64,000 bases of DNA, from positions 25,632 to 89,631 of the forward strand of contig NZ_BMVG01000029.1 of the NCBI RefSeq assembly GCF_014650595.1, given 5' to 3'. The notes under the pieces were generated by a model. That model had not been told where the DNA came from. It saw nothing but the letters and a program-made list of their open reading frames with translations, and made no database searches. The stretch is from Streptomyces alanosinicus (GTDB lineage: Bacteria; Actinomycetota; Actinomycetes; Streptomycetales; Streptomycetaceae). The first letter of the stretch is position 1; each line of letters starts with the position of its first letter. The translations under genes and the position numbers were made by a program. Below are positions 24,608 to 34,020 of this stretch, one piece after another.

Positions 24608-25048
24608 GCGCGGAGCGTACGCGGCTGCTGCATGTACGCGAGAGGCCCGCAGGGCGACCTGCGCCGGGGGCCGTGCGCCTCAGGGGGCGCGAGACGGACG
24701 CTACGGGGCCTCGAAGGGCGGCCCCAGGAGCACCTGCGCCCACGACGCCAAGTGCGCCGCCGGTCCGGTGCCACCGGGTGCGCCGGCCGGCAGGTCGGGC
24801 TGCTCCTCGGTGAACTGGGCGGTCCGGGGTTTCAGGCGCAACTGGCTGGAGTTCGCGGACTCGATCTCGCCTCCGTAGCCGTGTGTCGGCCCGAGACCGC
24901 TGGTTCGTTCGGGTCGTCGGAGGTCCCTACGAGATTTGGCATGGGGGTGCACCTGCCGACCGGTCGGTCACATGCGGGGTGGGCCGGGGCGTCGTAGGAC
25001 GGAAGCACACGGGACCCGGCCCGGGTCCCCGCCTCCTGAGGAGGAGCC
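24608..25048. other. 441-base region without a confident gene
   Basis: A minus-strand open frame (24701-24952) ends with a plausible protein-like stretch (LRLKPRTAQFTEEQPDLP then AAHLASWAQVLLG), but it has no good start or ribosome site, so I see it as a possible gene remnant. The last 30 bases hold the GAGGAG ribosome site of the copper-storage gene. Confidence 0.35.
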
Positions 25049-25411
25049 ATGACCCAGCCCGGAACGATGACGCCCATGACCCGGCAGATGCAGGACTGCG
25101 TCAACGCCTGCATGGCCGCGCACACCATGTGCGAGGAGACCATGAGTTCCTGCATGCACATGGGCGGCCAGGCCCAGATGCAGATCATGCGCGCGCTCAT
25201 GGACTGCTCCGAGACGACCCGCATGTGCGCCGACATGATGATGCGCCGCTCGCCCATGTCGGGCGACATGTGCGCGATGTGTGCCAAGGCCTGCGACATG
25301 TGTGCTGACGCGTGTATGGCGATGCCGGACGATCCCCAGATGATGCGCTGTGCGGAGGCGTGTCGCCGCGCGGCGGAGATGTGCCGCGCGATGGCGGGCG
25401 CCAAGATGTGA
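25049..25411 (+). CDS. Four-helix-bundle copper-storage-type protein (Csp/DUF326-like)
   Basis: A 120-residue protein with 14 cysteines and more than 20 methionines, arranged in CxxxC repeats along four predicted helices (CVNACMAAHTMCEETMSSC, then CSETTRMCADMM, MCAMCAKACDMCADAC, and RCAEACRRAAEMC). This matches copper storage proteins, which line a four-helix bundle with thiols and bind many Cu(I) ions. No signal peptide is present, as in the cytosolic Csp3 type. GAGGAG stands six bases before ATG 25049. It is a single gene next to a cutA remnant, itself linked to metal tolerance in other bacteria. No copper-responsive regulator is adjacent. Confidence 0.88.
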   Translation: MTQPGTMTPMTRQMQDCVNACMAAHTMCEETMSSCMHMGGQAQMQIMRALMDCSETTRMCADMMMRRSPMSGDMCAMCAKACDMCADACMAMPDDPQMMRCAEACRRAAEMCRAMAGAKM

Positions 25412-25426
25412 GGCCCGTCTGAACAC

Positions 25427-25464
25427 GATCGAGGGCACCCGCGTCCGCGCGGGTGCCCTCGATC
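25427..25464. terminator. Bidirectional terminator, 17-bp perfect stem
   Basis: Arms 25427-25443 and 25448-25464 with a four-base loop, between the convergent copper-storage and LCP genes. Confidence 0.85.
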
Positions 25465-25477
25465 TGCGTGCCGTCGG

Positions 25478-26797
25478 TCAGTTGCCGGAGACGGTGACCT
25501 TCTGGTCGTTGTTCAGCTCGTCCACCAGGGTCTTGACCTTCGTCTTGTCCCAGACGAGGTTGCCGCCGACGGAGCCGGATATCGGCATGTTCAGGGAGGT
25601 GCCCCCGCCGCCCTGGACGCCCTTCATCGCCCAGAACATCGAGGCCAGGTCCCACAGGGACATGTCCTTGTCGACGATCAGGGAGTCCAGGCCCGCGCCC
25701 ATCACCGGGTAGAACGTGAACGGGTTCAGGAGCGTCGACGGGGTGGCCACCTGGTGGGCCAGCGCCGACAGGAACTTCTGCTGGTTCTTCGTGCGCTGCA
25801 GGTCGGACGCGGCGAACGCGTGCCGGGTACGGACGAAGGCGAGGGCCTGCTGGCCGTTCAGGGTCTGGTCGCCGGCCTTGAAGTCGGCGCCGGACCACTT
25901 GTCCTTGAAGGGCTTGTCGATGTTGATGTCGACACCGCCGACCGCGTCCACGATGTTCGCGAAGCCCTGGAAGCCGATCTCCACATAGTGGTCGATGTGC
26001 AGCCCGGTGTTGGCCTCGATCGTGCGCACCAGCAGCGTCGGGCCGTCCTCGGCATAGGTCGCGTTGAGCTTCTCCTGCCGGCCCTGCGCCGGGTAGACCT
26101 TCCCGGACGTGGAGCCCTTGTACGAGGGGACGGTCACGTTCGAGTCGCGCGGCAGCGAGACCAGCGTGTCGCCGTTGTCGCCGACGTGCAGGATCATCAT
26201 CGAGTCCGTGCGCTTGCCCTCGGCGGCACCGGTGTGCAGCTTCTTCTCGTCCGCCTTGGACATGCCCTCGCGGCTGTCCGAGCCGACGATCAGGTAGTTC
26301 GTGCCCGCGCCCGACGCGGGCCGGTCGATCACCGTGGACAGGTCGACCTCGCGGCGCAGCTTGGAGTCGGCCCAGAAGTAGGTCGCCACGCCTGTGACGA
26401 CCAACACGGTCACCAGCGTGATCGCGATCCACTTGATCCGGCGCCGCCAGTTCGGGCGCGGCCGGTACTGCTGGTAGTCCGGATCGGGGTCGTTGTCGTT
26501 GGGTACGAAGCCGCCGCGGCCGCCGCCGTACACCTGGCCGGTGTTGTAGCCGCTGTCGTAGTCGGCGCCCTGGTCGTGTCCCTGGCCGTCGACGTACGAC
26601 GGCTGCTGCGGGATACCGGCCCCGTACGGCGGCGCCGCCGGACCGGGGTCGCCGTAGGAGCGCTGCCCGGGCGGTACCGCCGGGCCGCGCCGCACCTGAC
26701 GCATCGCACGCGCGCCCTCCGGCTGCGCGCCGGCGCTTCCGCGTCCGTACCGGGGTCCGCCGTTGTTGTCGGACCATCCCTCGGGCCAGTCATTCAT
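25478..26797 (-). CDS. LytR-CpsA-Psr (LCP) family protein 1
   Basis: A 439-residue membrane-anchored protein that probably transfers lipid-linked glycopolymers to peptidoglycan. A Gly/Pro/Tyr/Gln-rich cytoplasmic N-terminus (about 1-115) leads to a single helix (WIAITLVTVLVVTGVATYFW, about 120-140). The LCP domain has YLIVGSDSREG, TDSMMILHVGDNGDTLVSLP with RDS, KLNATYAEDGP, and ALAFVRTRHAFAASDLQRTK; the conserved Arg and Asp residues that bind pyrophosphate are kept. There is no C-terminal LytR_C domain. The start ATG at 26795-26797 has no strong ribosome site. First of five LCP genes within 10 kb. Confidence 0.92.
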   Translation of the reverse strand: MNDWPEGWSDNNGGPRYGRGSAGAQPEGARAMRQVRRGPAVPPGQRSYGDPGPAAPPYGAGIPQQPSYVDGQGHDQGADYDSGYNTGQVYGGGRGGFVPNDNDPDPDYQQYRPRPNWRRRIKWIAITLVTVLVVTGVATYFWADSKLRREVDLSTVIDRPASGAGTNYLIVGSDSREGMSKADEKKLHTGAAEGKRTDSMMILHVGDNGDTLVSLPRDSNVTVPSYKGSTSGKVYPAQGRQEKLNATYAEDGPTLLVRTIEANTGLHIDHYVEIGFQGFANIVDAVGGVDINIDKPFKDKWSGADFKAGDQTLNGQQALAFVRTRHAFAASDLQRTKNQQKFLSALAHQVATPSTLLNPFTFYPVMGAGLDSLIVDKDMSLWDLASMFWAMKGVQGGGGTSLNMPISGSVGGNLVWDKTKVKTLVDELNNDQKVTVSGN

Positions 26798-26916
26798 GCG
26801 GACCAGTGTGCAGGGCTCCGCCGTATGGCTTACAAGGGCTGTCGGAAAATAGGAGCGACGCTGTTGCGAAGCCAACACAAAATCCGGGATCGGCGCGGCG
26901 GCATAAGGTGGAGGCC

Positions 26917-27465
26917 ATGACAGACCAGGTCACGGACCCGGAACCGGACATCCCCGGCAAGCCGACGTCCGCCTCGCGCACCACGCTCAGCCACATCATG
27001 ACCCACAACGACACCAACCTGCTGGGGACGGTGCACGGCGGGGTGATCATGAAGCTGGTCGACGACGCGGCGGGCGCGGTGGCCGGCCGGCACTCCGGCG
27101 GTCCCGCCGTCACCGCCTCCATGGACGAGATGGCCTTCCTCGAACCCATCCGCGTCGGCGATCTGGTCCATGTGAAGGCGCAGGTCAACTGGACCGGCCG
27201 GACCTCCATGGAGGTCGGTGTACGGGTGCTCGCCGAGCGCTGGAACGAGTCGACCCCGGCCACCCAGGTCGGCTCCGCCTACCTGGTCTTCGCCGCCGTC
27301 GACTCCGACGGCAAGCCCCGCCGGGTGCCGCCGGTGCTCCCGGAGACCGACCGTGACCGCCGCCGCCACCAGGAGGCCCAGATCCGCCGCACCCACCGCC
27401 TGGCCCGCCGCCGCGCCATCCGCGAACTCCGCGAGAAGAGGGCGGCGGAGGGGCTTCAGGACTAG
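26917..27465 (+). CDS. Acyl-CoA thioesterase, hotdog fold
   Basis: A 182-residue single hotdog-domain thioesterase that hydrolyses acyl-CoA. The family features are MTHNDTNLLGTVHGGVIMKL (with the catalytic-region Asn/Asp and HGG), VTASMDEMAFLEPIRVGDL, and a C-terminal Arg-rich helix. ATG 26917 follows GGTGGAGG closely. The gene is divergent from LCP protein 1 and ends before the convergent LCP protein 2 gene. It does not obviously belong to the envelope theme. Confidence 0.9.
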   Translation: MTDQVTDPEPDIPGKPTSASRTTLSHIMTHNDTNLLGTVHGGVIMKLVDDAAGAVAGRHSGGPAVTASMDEMAFLEPIRVGDLVHVKAQVNWTGRTSMEVGVRVLAERWNESTPATQVGSAYLVFAAVDSDGKPRRVPPVLPETDRDRRRHQEAQIRRTHRLARRRAIRELREKRAAEGLQD

Positions 27466-27517
27466 GCACCCTGAGGGCGGCTCCGCGAAGGGGCGCGGGC
27501 CCCTCACAGCGACGCGT

Positions 27518-29008
27518 TCAGCACACCACCTCGTCCCCCCGCACCGCGGCCTGCTGCGGCTGTGCGGGGTCCTCGAAGCGGATCTGGTGGACCTCCTTGA
27601 AGTCCTCCCCGGCGGTCACCTTCAGCATCGGGCCCTGGCCCGGTACCGGGTGCAGTTCGCTGCCCGGCAGGGCCGCCGCCAGCGCGCGGGCGGAGCGGTC
27701 CCAGCGGGGGTCGTAGAAGATCACCGTGTGCGGCACATGGGCCGGGGCGGTCGCCGGTCGGCGGGTCGTGGCGAAGCCGGTGGCCGCGAGCGCCGCGTCG
27801 ACGCGCCCCGCGAGGCCCATCGTGCCGGTGCCGTTCGCCACCTGGACCCGGATCTGCCGCGGGTCCACGTCCACCGTCGCGGGCGGCGGGGTGTGCGGAT
27901 GGTGCGGGTGGTCCGCGGTGAGCGACGTGTCGTCGCGCAGGGCCGTGAAGAGCTGGTCCGTCTTGACCTGGTCCCACTTCAGGGTCGAGCCGATGCCCTT
28001 GACGTCGTAGTTCATCTGCCCGATGGGCACGGTGACGAACTCGGAGGAGGACGGGGAGAAGCTGCGCATGGCCCGGCCGAGGTCGAGCAGCTCGTCCGCG
28101 CCGAAGCCCTCGTCGGCGCGGACCGAGCCGAGCACCGCCCGGGTGACGTCCCGGAACCGCATCGGGTTCAGCAGCACCCCGGAGGAGGTGGCCCGGTCGA
28201 TCAGCGCCGCCAGGAACTGCTGCTGCCGCTTCATCCGGCCCAGGTCGCTCGCCCCGTCGATGTGCCGGGCCCGTACGTACTGCAGGGCCTGCCCGCCGGT
28301 GAGGGTGTGGGTGCCGGGGGCGAGGTCGAGGCCGGTGTAGGAGTCCTTCAGCGGGGTCGCCGTACAGATCCGCACCCCGCCGAGGACGTCCACGGTCTTC
28401 ATGAAGCTCGCGAAGTCGACCTCCAGGTAGTGGTCGATCTTCACATGGGTCATGTTCTCGACCGTGCGGATCGTCAGCTGGGGGCCGCCCTCGGCGTAGG
28501 CCGCGTTCAGCTTGATCGGGTGCGCGGCGTGCTGCTGGCCGGAACCGTCGTCGGTGTGCTCGGGCACCTCGGCGTAGGAGTCGCGCGGCAGGCTCACCAC
28601 GGTGGCCCGGTCCCGGTTCTCCGAGATGTGCACGATCATCATCGTGTCGGTGCAGTGGCAGGGCACCCCGCCCAGCCGGAACTGCCGGCGCTCCCGCTCG
28701 GTGATCTTGTCGCGGCCGTCGGTGCCCACCAGCAGCACATTGGTGCCATGGCCCGCGCTGGGCCGGTTCTTCATGTCCTTGAAGGCGTCGACCCGGGCGA
28801 TGCCCGCGTCCAGGCTGCTGATCACCGCGTGCCCGATCCCGGCGGAGGCCAGCACCAGCACGGACAGTGTCGTCATCGCCCGCATCGCCCAGCGGGGCCG
28901 CCGCGGCGGCCGGACGGACCTCACGGGCCGCTCGGGCGGGCGCGGCACACGGCGGGGTGGCTGCGGTCGGCGCTGTGGGCGCGCAGGCGACCGAGGCGGG
29001 CTGGCCAA
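27518..29008 (-). CDS. LCP family protein 2 with LytR_C domain
   Basis: About 496 residues. A Pro/Arg-rich cytoplasmic start is followed by a transmembrane helix (LSVLVLASAGIGHAVISSL). The LCP domain follows (NVLLVGTDGRDKI, CTDTMMIVHISENRDRATVVSL, KLNAAYAEGGP, ALQYVRARHIDGASDLGRMK). A C-terminal LytR_C domain begins IRVQVANGTGTMGLAG. TTG at 29006-29008 has GGAGGTG six bases upstream and is my choice; GTG at 29015-29017 overlaps that ribosome site. The gene converges on the thioesterase gene and diverges from a glycosyltransferase. Confidence 0.9.
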   Translation of the reverse strand: MASPPRSPARPQRRPQPPRRVPRPPERPVRSVRPPRRPRWAMRAMTTLSVLVLASAGIGHAVISSLDAGIARVDAFKDMKNRPSAGHGTNVLLVGTDGRDKITERERRQFRLGGVPCHCTDTMMIVHISENRDRATVVSLPRDSYAEVPEHTDDGSGQQHAAHPIKLNAAYAEGGPQLTIRTVENMTHVKIDHYLEVDFASFMKTVDVLGGVRICTATPLKDSYTGLDLAPGTHTLTGGQALQYVRARHIDGASDLGRMKRQQQFLAALIDRATSSGVLLNPMRFRDVTRAVLGSVRADEGFGADELLDLGRAMRSFSPSSSEFVTVPIGQMNYDVKGIGSTLKWDQVKTDQLFTALRDDTSLTADHPHHPHTPPPATVDVDPRQIRVQVANGTGTMGLAGRVDAALAATGFATTRRPATAPAHVPHTVIFYDPRWDRSARALAAALPGSELHPVPGQGPMLKVTAGEDFKEVHQIRFEDPAQPQQAAVRGDEVVC

Positions 29009-29136
29009 GAAGGACACCTCCGGGCGAGGCCGTACGTGGGATCCGTGAGCACCGTAGGCCGATACGATCTCCAGCCCGGTCTTACGACTCGGCGGCGCGC
29101 ACCGGTGTCCCCCGTTCGCGGTAACGTGAGCCCTCT

Positions 29137-30165
29137 ATGAACGCCAAGCCCGACGTGCGACACCCCGCTGTTTCCGTGATCATGCCCGTCCTCGACGAGG
29201 AGCGGCATCTGCGCGGGGCCGTCCAAGCGATCCTCGCGCAGGAGTACCCCGGCGAGATGGAGGTCGTCATCGCCCTCGGTCCGTCCACGGACCGCACGGA
29301 CGAGATCGCCGCCGAGCTGGTGCGGGACGACCCGCGCGTCCGCACCGTGCCGAACCCCACCGGCCGCACCCCCGCCGCGCTGAACGCGGCGATCAAGGCC
29401 TCCCGGCATCCCATAGTGGTCCGCGTCGACGGCCATGGCATGCTCTCGCCGAACTACATCACCACCGCCGTCCGGCTCCTGGAGGAGACCGGCGCGCAGA
29501 ACGTCGGCGGCCTCATGCACGCCGAGGGCGAGAACGACTGGGAGCATGCGGTCGCCGCCGCGATGACCTCGAAGATCGGGGTCGGCAACGCCGCCTTCCA
29601 CACCGGCGGTGCGGCGGCCCCCGCCGAGACCGTCTACCTCGGCGTCTTCCGTCGCGAGGCGCTGGAGCAACAGGGCGGCTACAACGAGGAGTTCATCCGC
29701 GCCCAGGACTGGGAGCTGAACTTCCGGATCAGGGAGGCCGGCGGGCTGATCTGGTTCTCACCCGAGCTGAAGGTGTCCTACCGGCCGCGGCCCTCGGTGC
29801 GGGCCCTGGCCAAGCAGTACAAGGACTACGGCCGCTGGCGGCATGTCGTGGCCCGCTACCACTCAGGCTCCATCAATCTGCGCTACCTCGCCCCGCCGGC
29901 GGCGGTGTGCGCGATAGCGGCCGGCATCGTGGCCGGCGTGGCGCTCACCCCGTGGGGCTTCGTCGTCCCCGGCGGCTATCTCGCGGCGATCGCCGCGGGC
30001 TCCGTCCCGGCGGGCAAGGGGCTGGGGCTGAAGGCCCGGCTGCAGATCCCGGTGGCCCTGGCCACCATGCACATGTCGTGGGGCTGGGGCTTTCTGACCA
30101 GCCCGAAGTCGCTGGCGAAGAAGGTCATCGCGTCCCGGCGGCCGGCGGTCGTCGCCGCCCGATAA
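29137..30165 (+). CDS. Family 2 glycosyltransferase (ExoA-like), membrane
   Basis: A 342-residue GT-A glycosyltransferase. The nucleotide-sugar part starts VSVIMPVLDEERHLRGAVQA and includes the DxD-type VVRVDGHGMLSPNYI, and FIRAQDWELNFRIREAGG holds the catalytic-side ED/QDW motif. Two to three hydrophobic segments occupy residues about 250-310. The likely role is adding a sugar to a lipid-linked wall polymer. ATG 29137 has no ribosome site, but TAACGT at 29122-29127 is a -10-like box nine bases upstream, so a leaderless or very short leader is likely. It lies between LCP genes, so product transfer by those enzymes is plausible. Confidence 0.88.
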   Translation: MNAKPDVRHPAVSVIMPVLDEERHLRGAVQAILAQEYPGEMEVVIALGPSTDRTDEIAAELVRDDPRVRTVPNPTGRTPAALNAAIKASRHPIVVRVDGHGMLSPNYITTAVRLLEETGAQNVGGLMHAEGENDWEHAVAAAMTSKIGVGNAAFHTGGAAAPAETVYLGVFRREALEQQGGYNEEFIRAQDWELNFRIREAGGLIWFSPELKVSYRPRPSVRALAKQYKDYGRWRHVVARYHSGSINLRYLAPPAAVCAIAAGIVAGVALTPWGFVVPGGYLAAIAAGSVPAGKGLGLKARLQIPVALATMHMSWGWGFLTSPKSLAKKVIASRRPAVVAAR

Positions 30166-30190
30166 CCGCGCCGGTCCCCGCCTGACAATC

Positions 30191-30227
30191 GCGCCGAGCC
30201 CCCTTCCTCAGGGTGGGGGCCCGGCGC
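30191..30227. terminator. Terminator hairpin between GT2 and LCP 3
   Basis: GCGCCG-A-GCCCCC (30191-30203) pairs with GGGGGC-C-CGGCGC (30215-30227), an 11-base loop between, one mismatch. It serves the convergent genes. Confidence 0.75.
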
Positions 30228-30250
30228 TTCTCATACACGGTCGCGGCCGG

Positions 30251-31921
30251 TCACCACTGGTAGGGCTTGTACACATCCATGCAGTCGCCGGTGTCCGCGC
30301 CGTTGACGGAGTCGGTGTTCTGCGGCAGTTCGCCGGCCCTGGGCTTCGCCTGCGCGGGATAGCTCGTACCGGTCCGCCAGTCCGCCCCGATGACGACCGT
30401 GACCCCGGACACCCCGGTCGACTGCTTGACCGAACTCACCGGGATGCCCAGCGCCTTGGCGACGGCCTGGGCGTCGCCCGCCAGATCGGCGCTCGGGTAC
30501 TGGACCACGGTCCTGTCCACGGACTGTGTGACGGTGGTGTCGACGGCGGCCCTGCCGTAGCCCTTCTCCCCGAGCGCCTGGCTGATCGTCTGCGCCCGGC
30601 CGGGCACCGCCGCCTCGGTCGTGGACTGGGTGGCGTTCTGCACCAGCACCCCGAGCCGGCTCGGGTCGGTCGACGGCGCCTTCGCCGTCTTGTCCGTGTT
30701 CGCGGCAGGCTTCGCGTCCGACGCCTTGCCGTCCTTGCCGCTCTTGTCGTCCTTGCCGTTCTTGTCCAGCGGTACGTCGTCGCGGAGCATCTCCCACAGC
30801 TTGTCGGCGTTGGCCCCGTCCGGCACGACGTGCTCTCTGTTCCGGGCGTCCTCGACGTTGGGCATCGTGATGCTCGTGATGCGGTTCGTCGGCACCGACT
30901 TGAGCTGCATGCCCAGGTCGTACAGCTTCTTGACCGTGCCGATCTCCTCGGAGACCTGGAGCGACTTGGTGGCCGCCTCGGCCAGGTCCATCAGCCGCCC
31001 GGTGTCGGTGAACACGTTCTGCTGCTTGAGCGTACGGATCATCGAGTTGAGATACATGTGCTGGGCGCGGGCCCGCATCAGATCACTGCCCCAGGCGTGC
31101 CGGGTGCGCAGCCACTGCAGGGCCTGCTCCTTGTAGATCTTCTGCGTCCCGGCACGCAACTTCAGCCCGGAGCCGCCGCGTTGGGCCGCCGTCGGGTGGT
31201 CCCACACGTTCTGCCGTACACAGACCTGGACACCGCCGATCGCGTCCGCCATGTTCACCACACCGGCGAAGTCGATCATCATCCAGTGGTCGATATAGAC
31301 CCCGGTGAGCTTCTCCCAGGTGGACAGCGTGCAGCCGGCCCCGCCCCGGGCCAGCGTGGTGTTGATGATGTCGTCCGTCGCCGGGTAGACCTTGCCGCTG
31401 TCGGGGTCGGTGCACTTCGGGATGTCGACGCGGGTGTCCCGGGGAATGCTCACCATGGAGGCGCTCTTGCGGTCCGCGGAGAGGTGGATGAGCATCTGCA
31501 CATCGGCCAGCGGCGGGCTGCCGACCTGGTCCCTGCTGCCGCCGAGCTTCAGGTCCGCCGCGGAGTTACGGCTGTCCGAGCCGATCAGCAGGATGTTCAG
31601 CGGGGTCTGTCCGTCCGCGTTGGGCGCGGTCTTCTGCGCCTCGGCGTCGCCGCTCTCCCGCTGGCCCTTGCGTATGTTGCCGTTCAGGTGCTCGTAGTAC
31701 AGAAAGCCCGCTGTGGCGGCGCCGGTTATCACCACCGCCAGGACGGTCGCCGACCAGCGCAGAGCCCGCCGTCTGCGGCGCGGCCGGCCGGCCCTGGAAC
31801 CGTTCTTGCCCCGCCCCCCGCCGCGCCGGCCGGACCCCTCCGGCGTCTTCCGGTCCTGCGGTGCGAGTGACAACGTGTCGTCGACCGAAGGATCCTGCCC
31901 TCGTACGTCGCTCTGCGCCAA
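30251..31921 (-). CDS. LCP family protein 3 with LytR_C domain
   Basis: A 556-residue protein. The Arg/Gly-rich cytoplasmic N-terminus is followed by a helix (LRWSATVLAVVITGAATAGF). The LCP domain holds ILLIGSDSRNSAADLKLGG, DVQMLIHLSADRKSASMVSI, GCTLSTWEKLTGVYIDHWMM and ALQWLRTRHAWGSDLMRARA. After a Lys/Asp-rich linker comes a LytR_C domain (LGVLVQNATQSTTEAAVP onward) ending CMDVYKPYQW. The start is TTG at 31919-31921 with GGAAG directly upstream, unusually tight. The final cysteine-bearing tail is not common. Role as for the other LCP proteins: attaching glycopolymers to the wall. Confidence 0.9.
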   Translation of the reverse strand: MAQSDVRGQDPSVDDTLSLAPQDRKTPEGSGRRGGGRGKNGSRAGRPRRRRRALRWSATVLAVVITGAATAGFLYYEHLNGNIRKGQRESGDAEAQKTAPNADGQTPLNILLIGSDSRNSAADLKLGGSRDQVGSPPLADVQMLIHLSADRKSASMVSIPRDTRVDIPKCTDPDSGKVYPATDDIINTTLARGGAGCTLSTWEKLTGVYIDHWMMIDFAGVVNMADAIGGVQVCVRQNVWDHPTAAQRGGSGLKLRAGTQKIYKEQALQWLRTRHAWGSDLMRARAQHMYLNSMIRTLKQQNVFTDTGRLMDLAEAATKSLQVSEEIGTVKKLYDLGMQLKSVPTNRITSITMPNVEDARNREHVVPDGANADKLWEMLRDDVPLDKNGKDDKSGKDGKASDAKPAANTDKTAKAPSTDPSRLGVLVQNATQSTTEAAVPGRAQTISQALGEKGYGRAAVDTTVTQSVDRTVVQYPSADLAGDAQAVAKALGIPVSSVKQSTGVSGVTVVIGADWRTGTSYPAQAKPRAGELPQNTDSVNGADTGDCMDVYKPYQW

Positions 31922-31948
31922 ACTTCCTGCCCCCCACCCTCGCGCACA

Positions 31949-31996
31949 CCAACGGGCCCGTCCCGCCTCCAGTTAGACGCACGACGGACCCGTTGG
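31949..31996. terminator. Hairpin between LCP 3 and LCP 4
   Basis: CCAACGGGCCCGTC (31949-31962) pairs with GACGGACCCGTTGG (31983-31996) around a 20-base loop; one mismatch. It would end the LCP 4 transcript (minus strand) or attenuate read-through into LCP 3. Confidence 0.6.
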
Positions 31997-32001
31997 GTTA
32001 C

Positions 32002-33789
32002 CTAAGAAGCACACTTCACCTTGTCCGCCGTGGACTTGTCGACGGCCGGGGCCTTCGACGGCGCGGTCAGAGAGACACCCGCACCCTTGAAGTCCTTGCC
32101 CAGCGTCAGCGTCATCGCGGGCAGCCCCTGGGAGTTGGTCACGCTCTTGCCCGGCTTGAGCGCGGCACCGGACAGCCCCATGAGATGGGCCAGCTCCCGC
32201 GCCTGGGCGGCCTGGTCGGGCGCGTACTCCAGCGTGGTACTGGCCAGGGCGCCGGCGTTCCCCGCGTTCTCCGACTTCAGCACGCCCTGCTGGGTCTGCA
32301 GCCACTGGAGGGTCTCCTGCGCGCTGCCCGCCTCGGCGCCGCCGTTGAGGATCCGCACCCGCACATCGGAGGGCGCGGACCTGCTGCCCTTCAGGCGCGC
32401 CGCCTCCGCGTCCTTCTCCGCCTTCTGCTGCTTCTTCACCTCGGTGAAGGAGACGTCGTTCTTGATGGCGTCGAAGACCGCGGGGGCCGTGGTCCGGTTG
32501 ACGATGACCGTCTTGTGGACGGCGCCGTCGGCCGGGTTGTCGATCACGGGCACCGTCACGAACGAGATGTTCTTCGTCGGGACCTTCTTCAGCTCCAGCG
32601 CTATGTCCTTGAGCGTGCTCACCTTGCCGATGCCCTTGTCGACGGTGAGCGCCTTGGTGGCGGCCTCGGCGAGGTCGATCAGCTTCGACGGGTTGGTGAG
32701 CGTGTCGCCGGAGGACATCTTCCGCATCAGCGACGCCATGAACTGCTGCTGCACCTTGATGCGGTCGAGGTCGCCCTGGTTGCCCCAGCTGTGCCGGGTG
32801 CGGACGAACGCCAGCGCCTGCTCGCCCTCCACCTTGGACTTGCCGGCGGGCAGGTTCAGGTGCGACTCCTTGTCGTTCACCGCGTGCGCGAGACACACGT
32901 CCACCCCGCCGACCGCCGAGGTCAGCGTCTTGACCGCGTTGAAGTCGACCATCATGAAATGGTCCGGCTGGATGCCGGTCACCGCCTGCACCGTGCGCAT
33001 GGTGCAGCCCGGGTCCCGGCCGTCCTGCCCCAGGCTGGTGTTGAAGCGGGCGCTGTTCGTGCCGGGGACGACCTTCTCGCTGCCGTCGGGCTGCTTGGTC
33101 TCGCAGTCCGGCACGTCCACGACCAGGTCGCGCGGAATGCTGAGCGCGGTCGCGTTCGTCCGGTCCTTGGAGACATGCAGCAGGATGTTGGTGTCGGCGT
33201 GCCCGACGCTGCCCTTGTCGCCGTAGCCCTCGTTGCCCTTGCCGGTGCGCTTGTCGGTTCCGATGATCAGGATGTTGAAGGCGTCGTCCTTGCTGAAGCC
33301 GTTCTTGGCCGCGCTGCCGACGTCCGTCGTGGTGACGTTGCCCTCAAGGTGCTTGAGGTAGAGGTAGCCGGCGGTGCCGATGGCGACCAGCACGAACGCC
33401 GTGCCGCCGGCGGTCCACGCCAGGACCTTCTTGACCTTCGACTTCTTCTTCACCGGCCGCCTGGACGCCCGGCGGCCCTGCGCGGCCTCCGGCTCGCCGC
33501 CCCGGCGCCGGCCCGACCGCGGCGCCGGTACGGAACCGCCGCGGGCCTTGCCCGTCTCCCGGCCCTCGCCGCGCGCCCTGCCCGTCTCCCGGCTCTCGCC
33601 GGTCGAGGGGTTCTTACGGCGACGGGGTCCACCGGCGCCGTCCCGGGGACCGGGTCTGCGCGGGCGGGGGACCGACGACTGCGGTGCGGAAGGGCCCAGT
33701 CGCAGTTCGTATTCGCCAGTGTTCGGATTGAGCACCCACTGGTCTGCGGGGTCGATGTTGTCCGCCCGCCCACGGCCTTGCGCGTCCAC
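32002..33789 (-). CDS. LCP family protein 4 with LytR_C domain
   Basis: A 595-residue protein, the largest of the set. Residues 1-120 are a cytoplasmic Arg/Gly-rich region that starts MDAQGRGRADNIDPADQWVL and includes the short conserved motif WVLNPNTGEYELRL, seen in several actinobacterial LCP proteins. A helix (VLAWTAGGTAFVLVAIGTAG) leads to the LCP domain (ILIIGTDKRTGKGNEGY, ADTNILLHVSKDRTNATALS, ALAFVRTRHSWGNQGDLDRI). The LytR_C domain (VRVRILNGGAEAGSAQETLQ) and a Lys-rich tail follow. It starts at GTG 33787-33789. Confidence 0.9.
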   Translation of the reverse strand: MDAQGRGRADNIDPADQWVLNPNTGEYELRLGPSAPQSSVPRPRRPGPRDGAGGPRRRKNPSTGESRETGRARGEGRETGKARGGSVPAPRSGRRRGGEPEAAQGRRASRRPVKKKSKVKKVLAWTAGGTAFVLVAIGTAGYLYLKHLEGNVTTTDVGSAAKNGFSKDDAFNILIIGTDKRTGKGNEGYGDKGSVGHADTNILLHVSKDRTNATALSIPRDLVVDVPDCETKQPDGSEKVVPGTNSARFNTSLGQDGRDPGCTMRTVQAVTGIQPDHFMMVDFNAVKTLTSAVGGVDVCLAHAVNDKESHLNLPAGKSKVEGEQALAFVRTRHSWGNQGDLDRIKVQQQFMASLMRKMSSGDTLTNPSKLIDLAEAATKALTVDKGIGKVSTLKDIALELKKVPTKNISFVTVPVIDNPADGAVHKTVIVNRTTAPAVFDAIKNDVSFTEVKKQQKAEKDAEAARLKGSRSAPSDVRVRILNGGAEAGSAQETLQWLQTQQGVLKSENAGNAGALASTTLEYAPDQAAQARELAHLMGLSGAALKPGKSVTNSQGLPAMTLTLGKDFKGAGVSLTAPSKAPAVDKSTADKVKCAS

Positions 33790-34020
33790 GGTTGTCCGAA
33801 TCCTCCGTCGGGGCCACGCGGCGCCTTCCCCCTCAAAGGCGCTCGGGTCTCGGTGAATCGGTGCACGGCCCCAGGACGGACCTCGTGGCCAGGTGCACCG
33901 GATCGCTCACACTATCCGCCCAGTTCAGCGTCGAGCGACGCCCGTGACAAATTCCTCTGCCTACAACTGGGCAATACGCCTCATTTCCCGGAAGGAACTT
34001 TCGGCGTCCTGATGCGCGCG

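Noticed and set aside
24701..24952. Small gene upstream of the copper-storage gene
   Set aside because: No start with ribosome site; only part of the frame looks protein-like. Kept as a possible remnant only.
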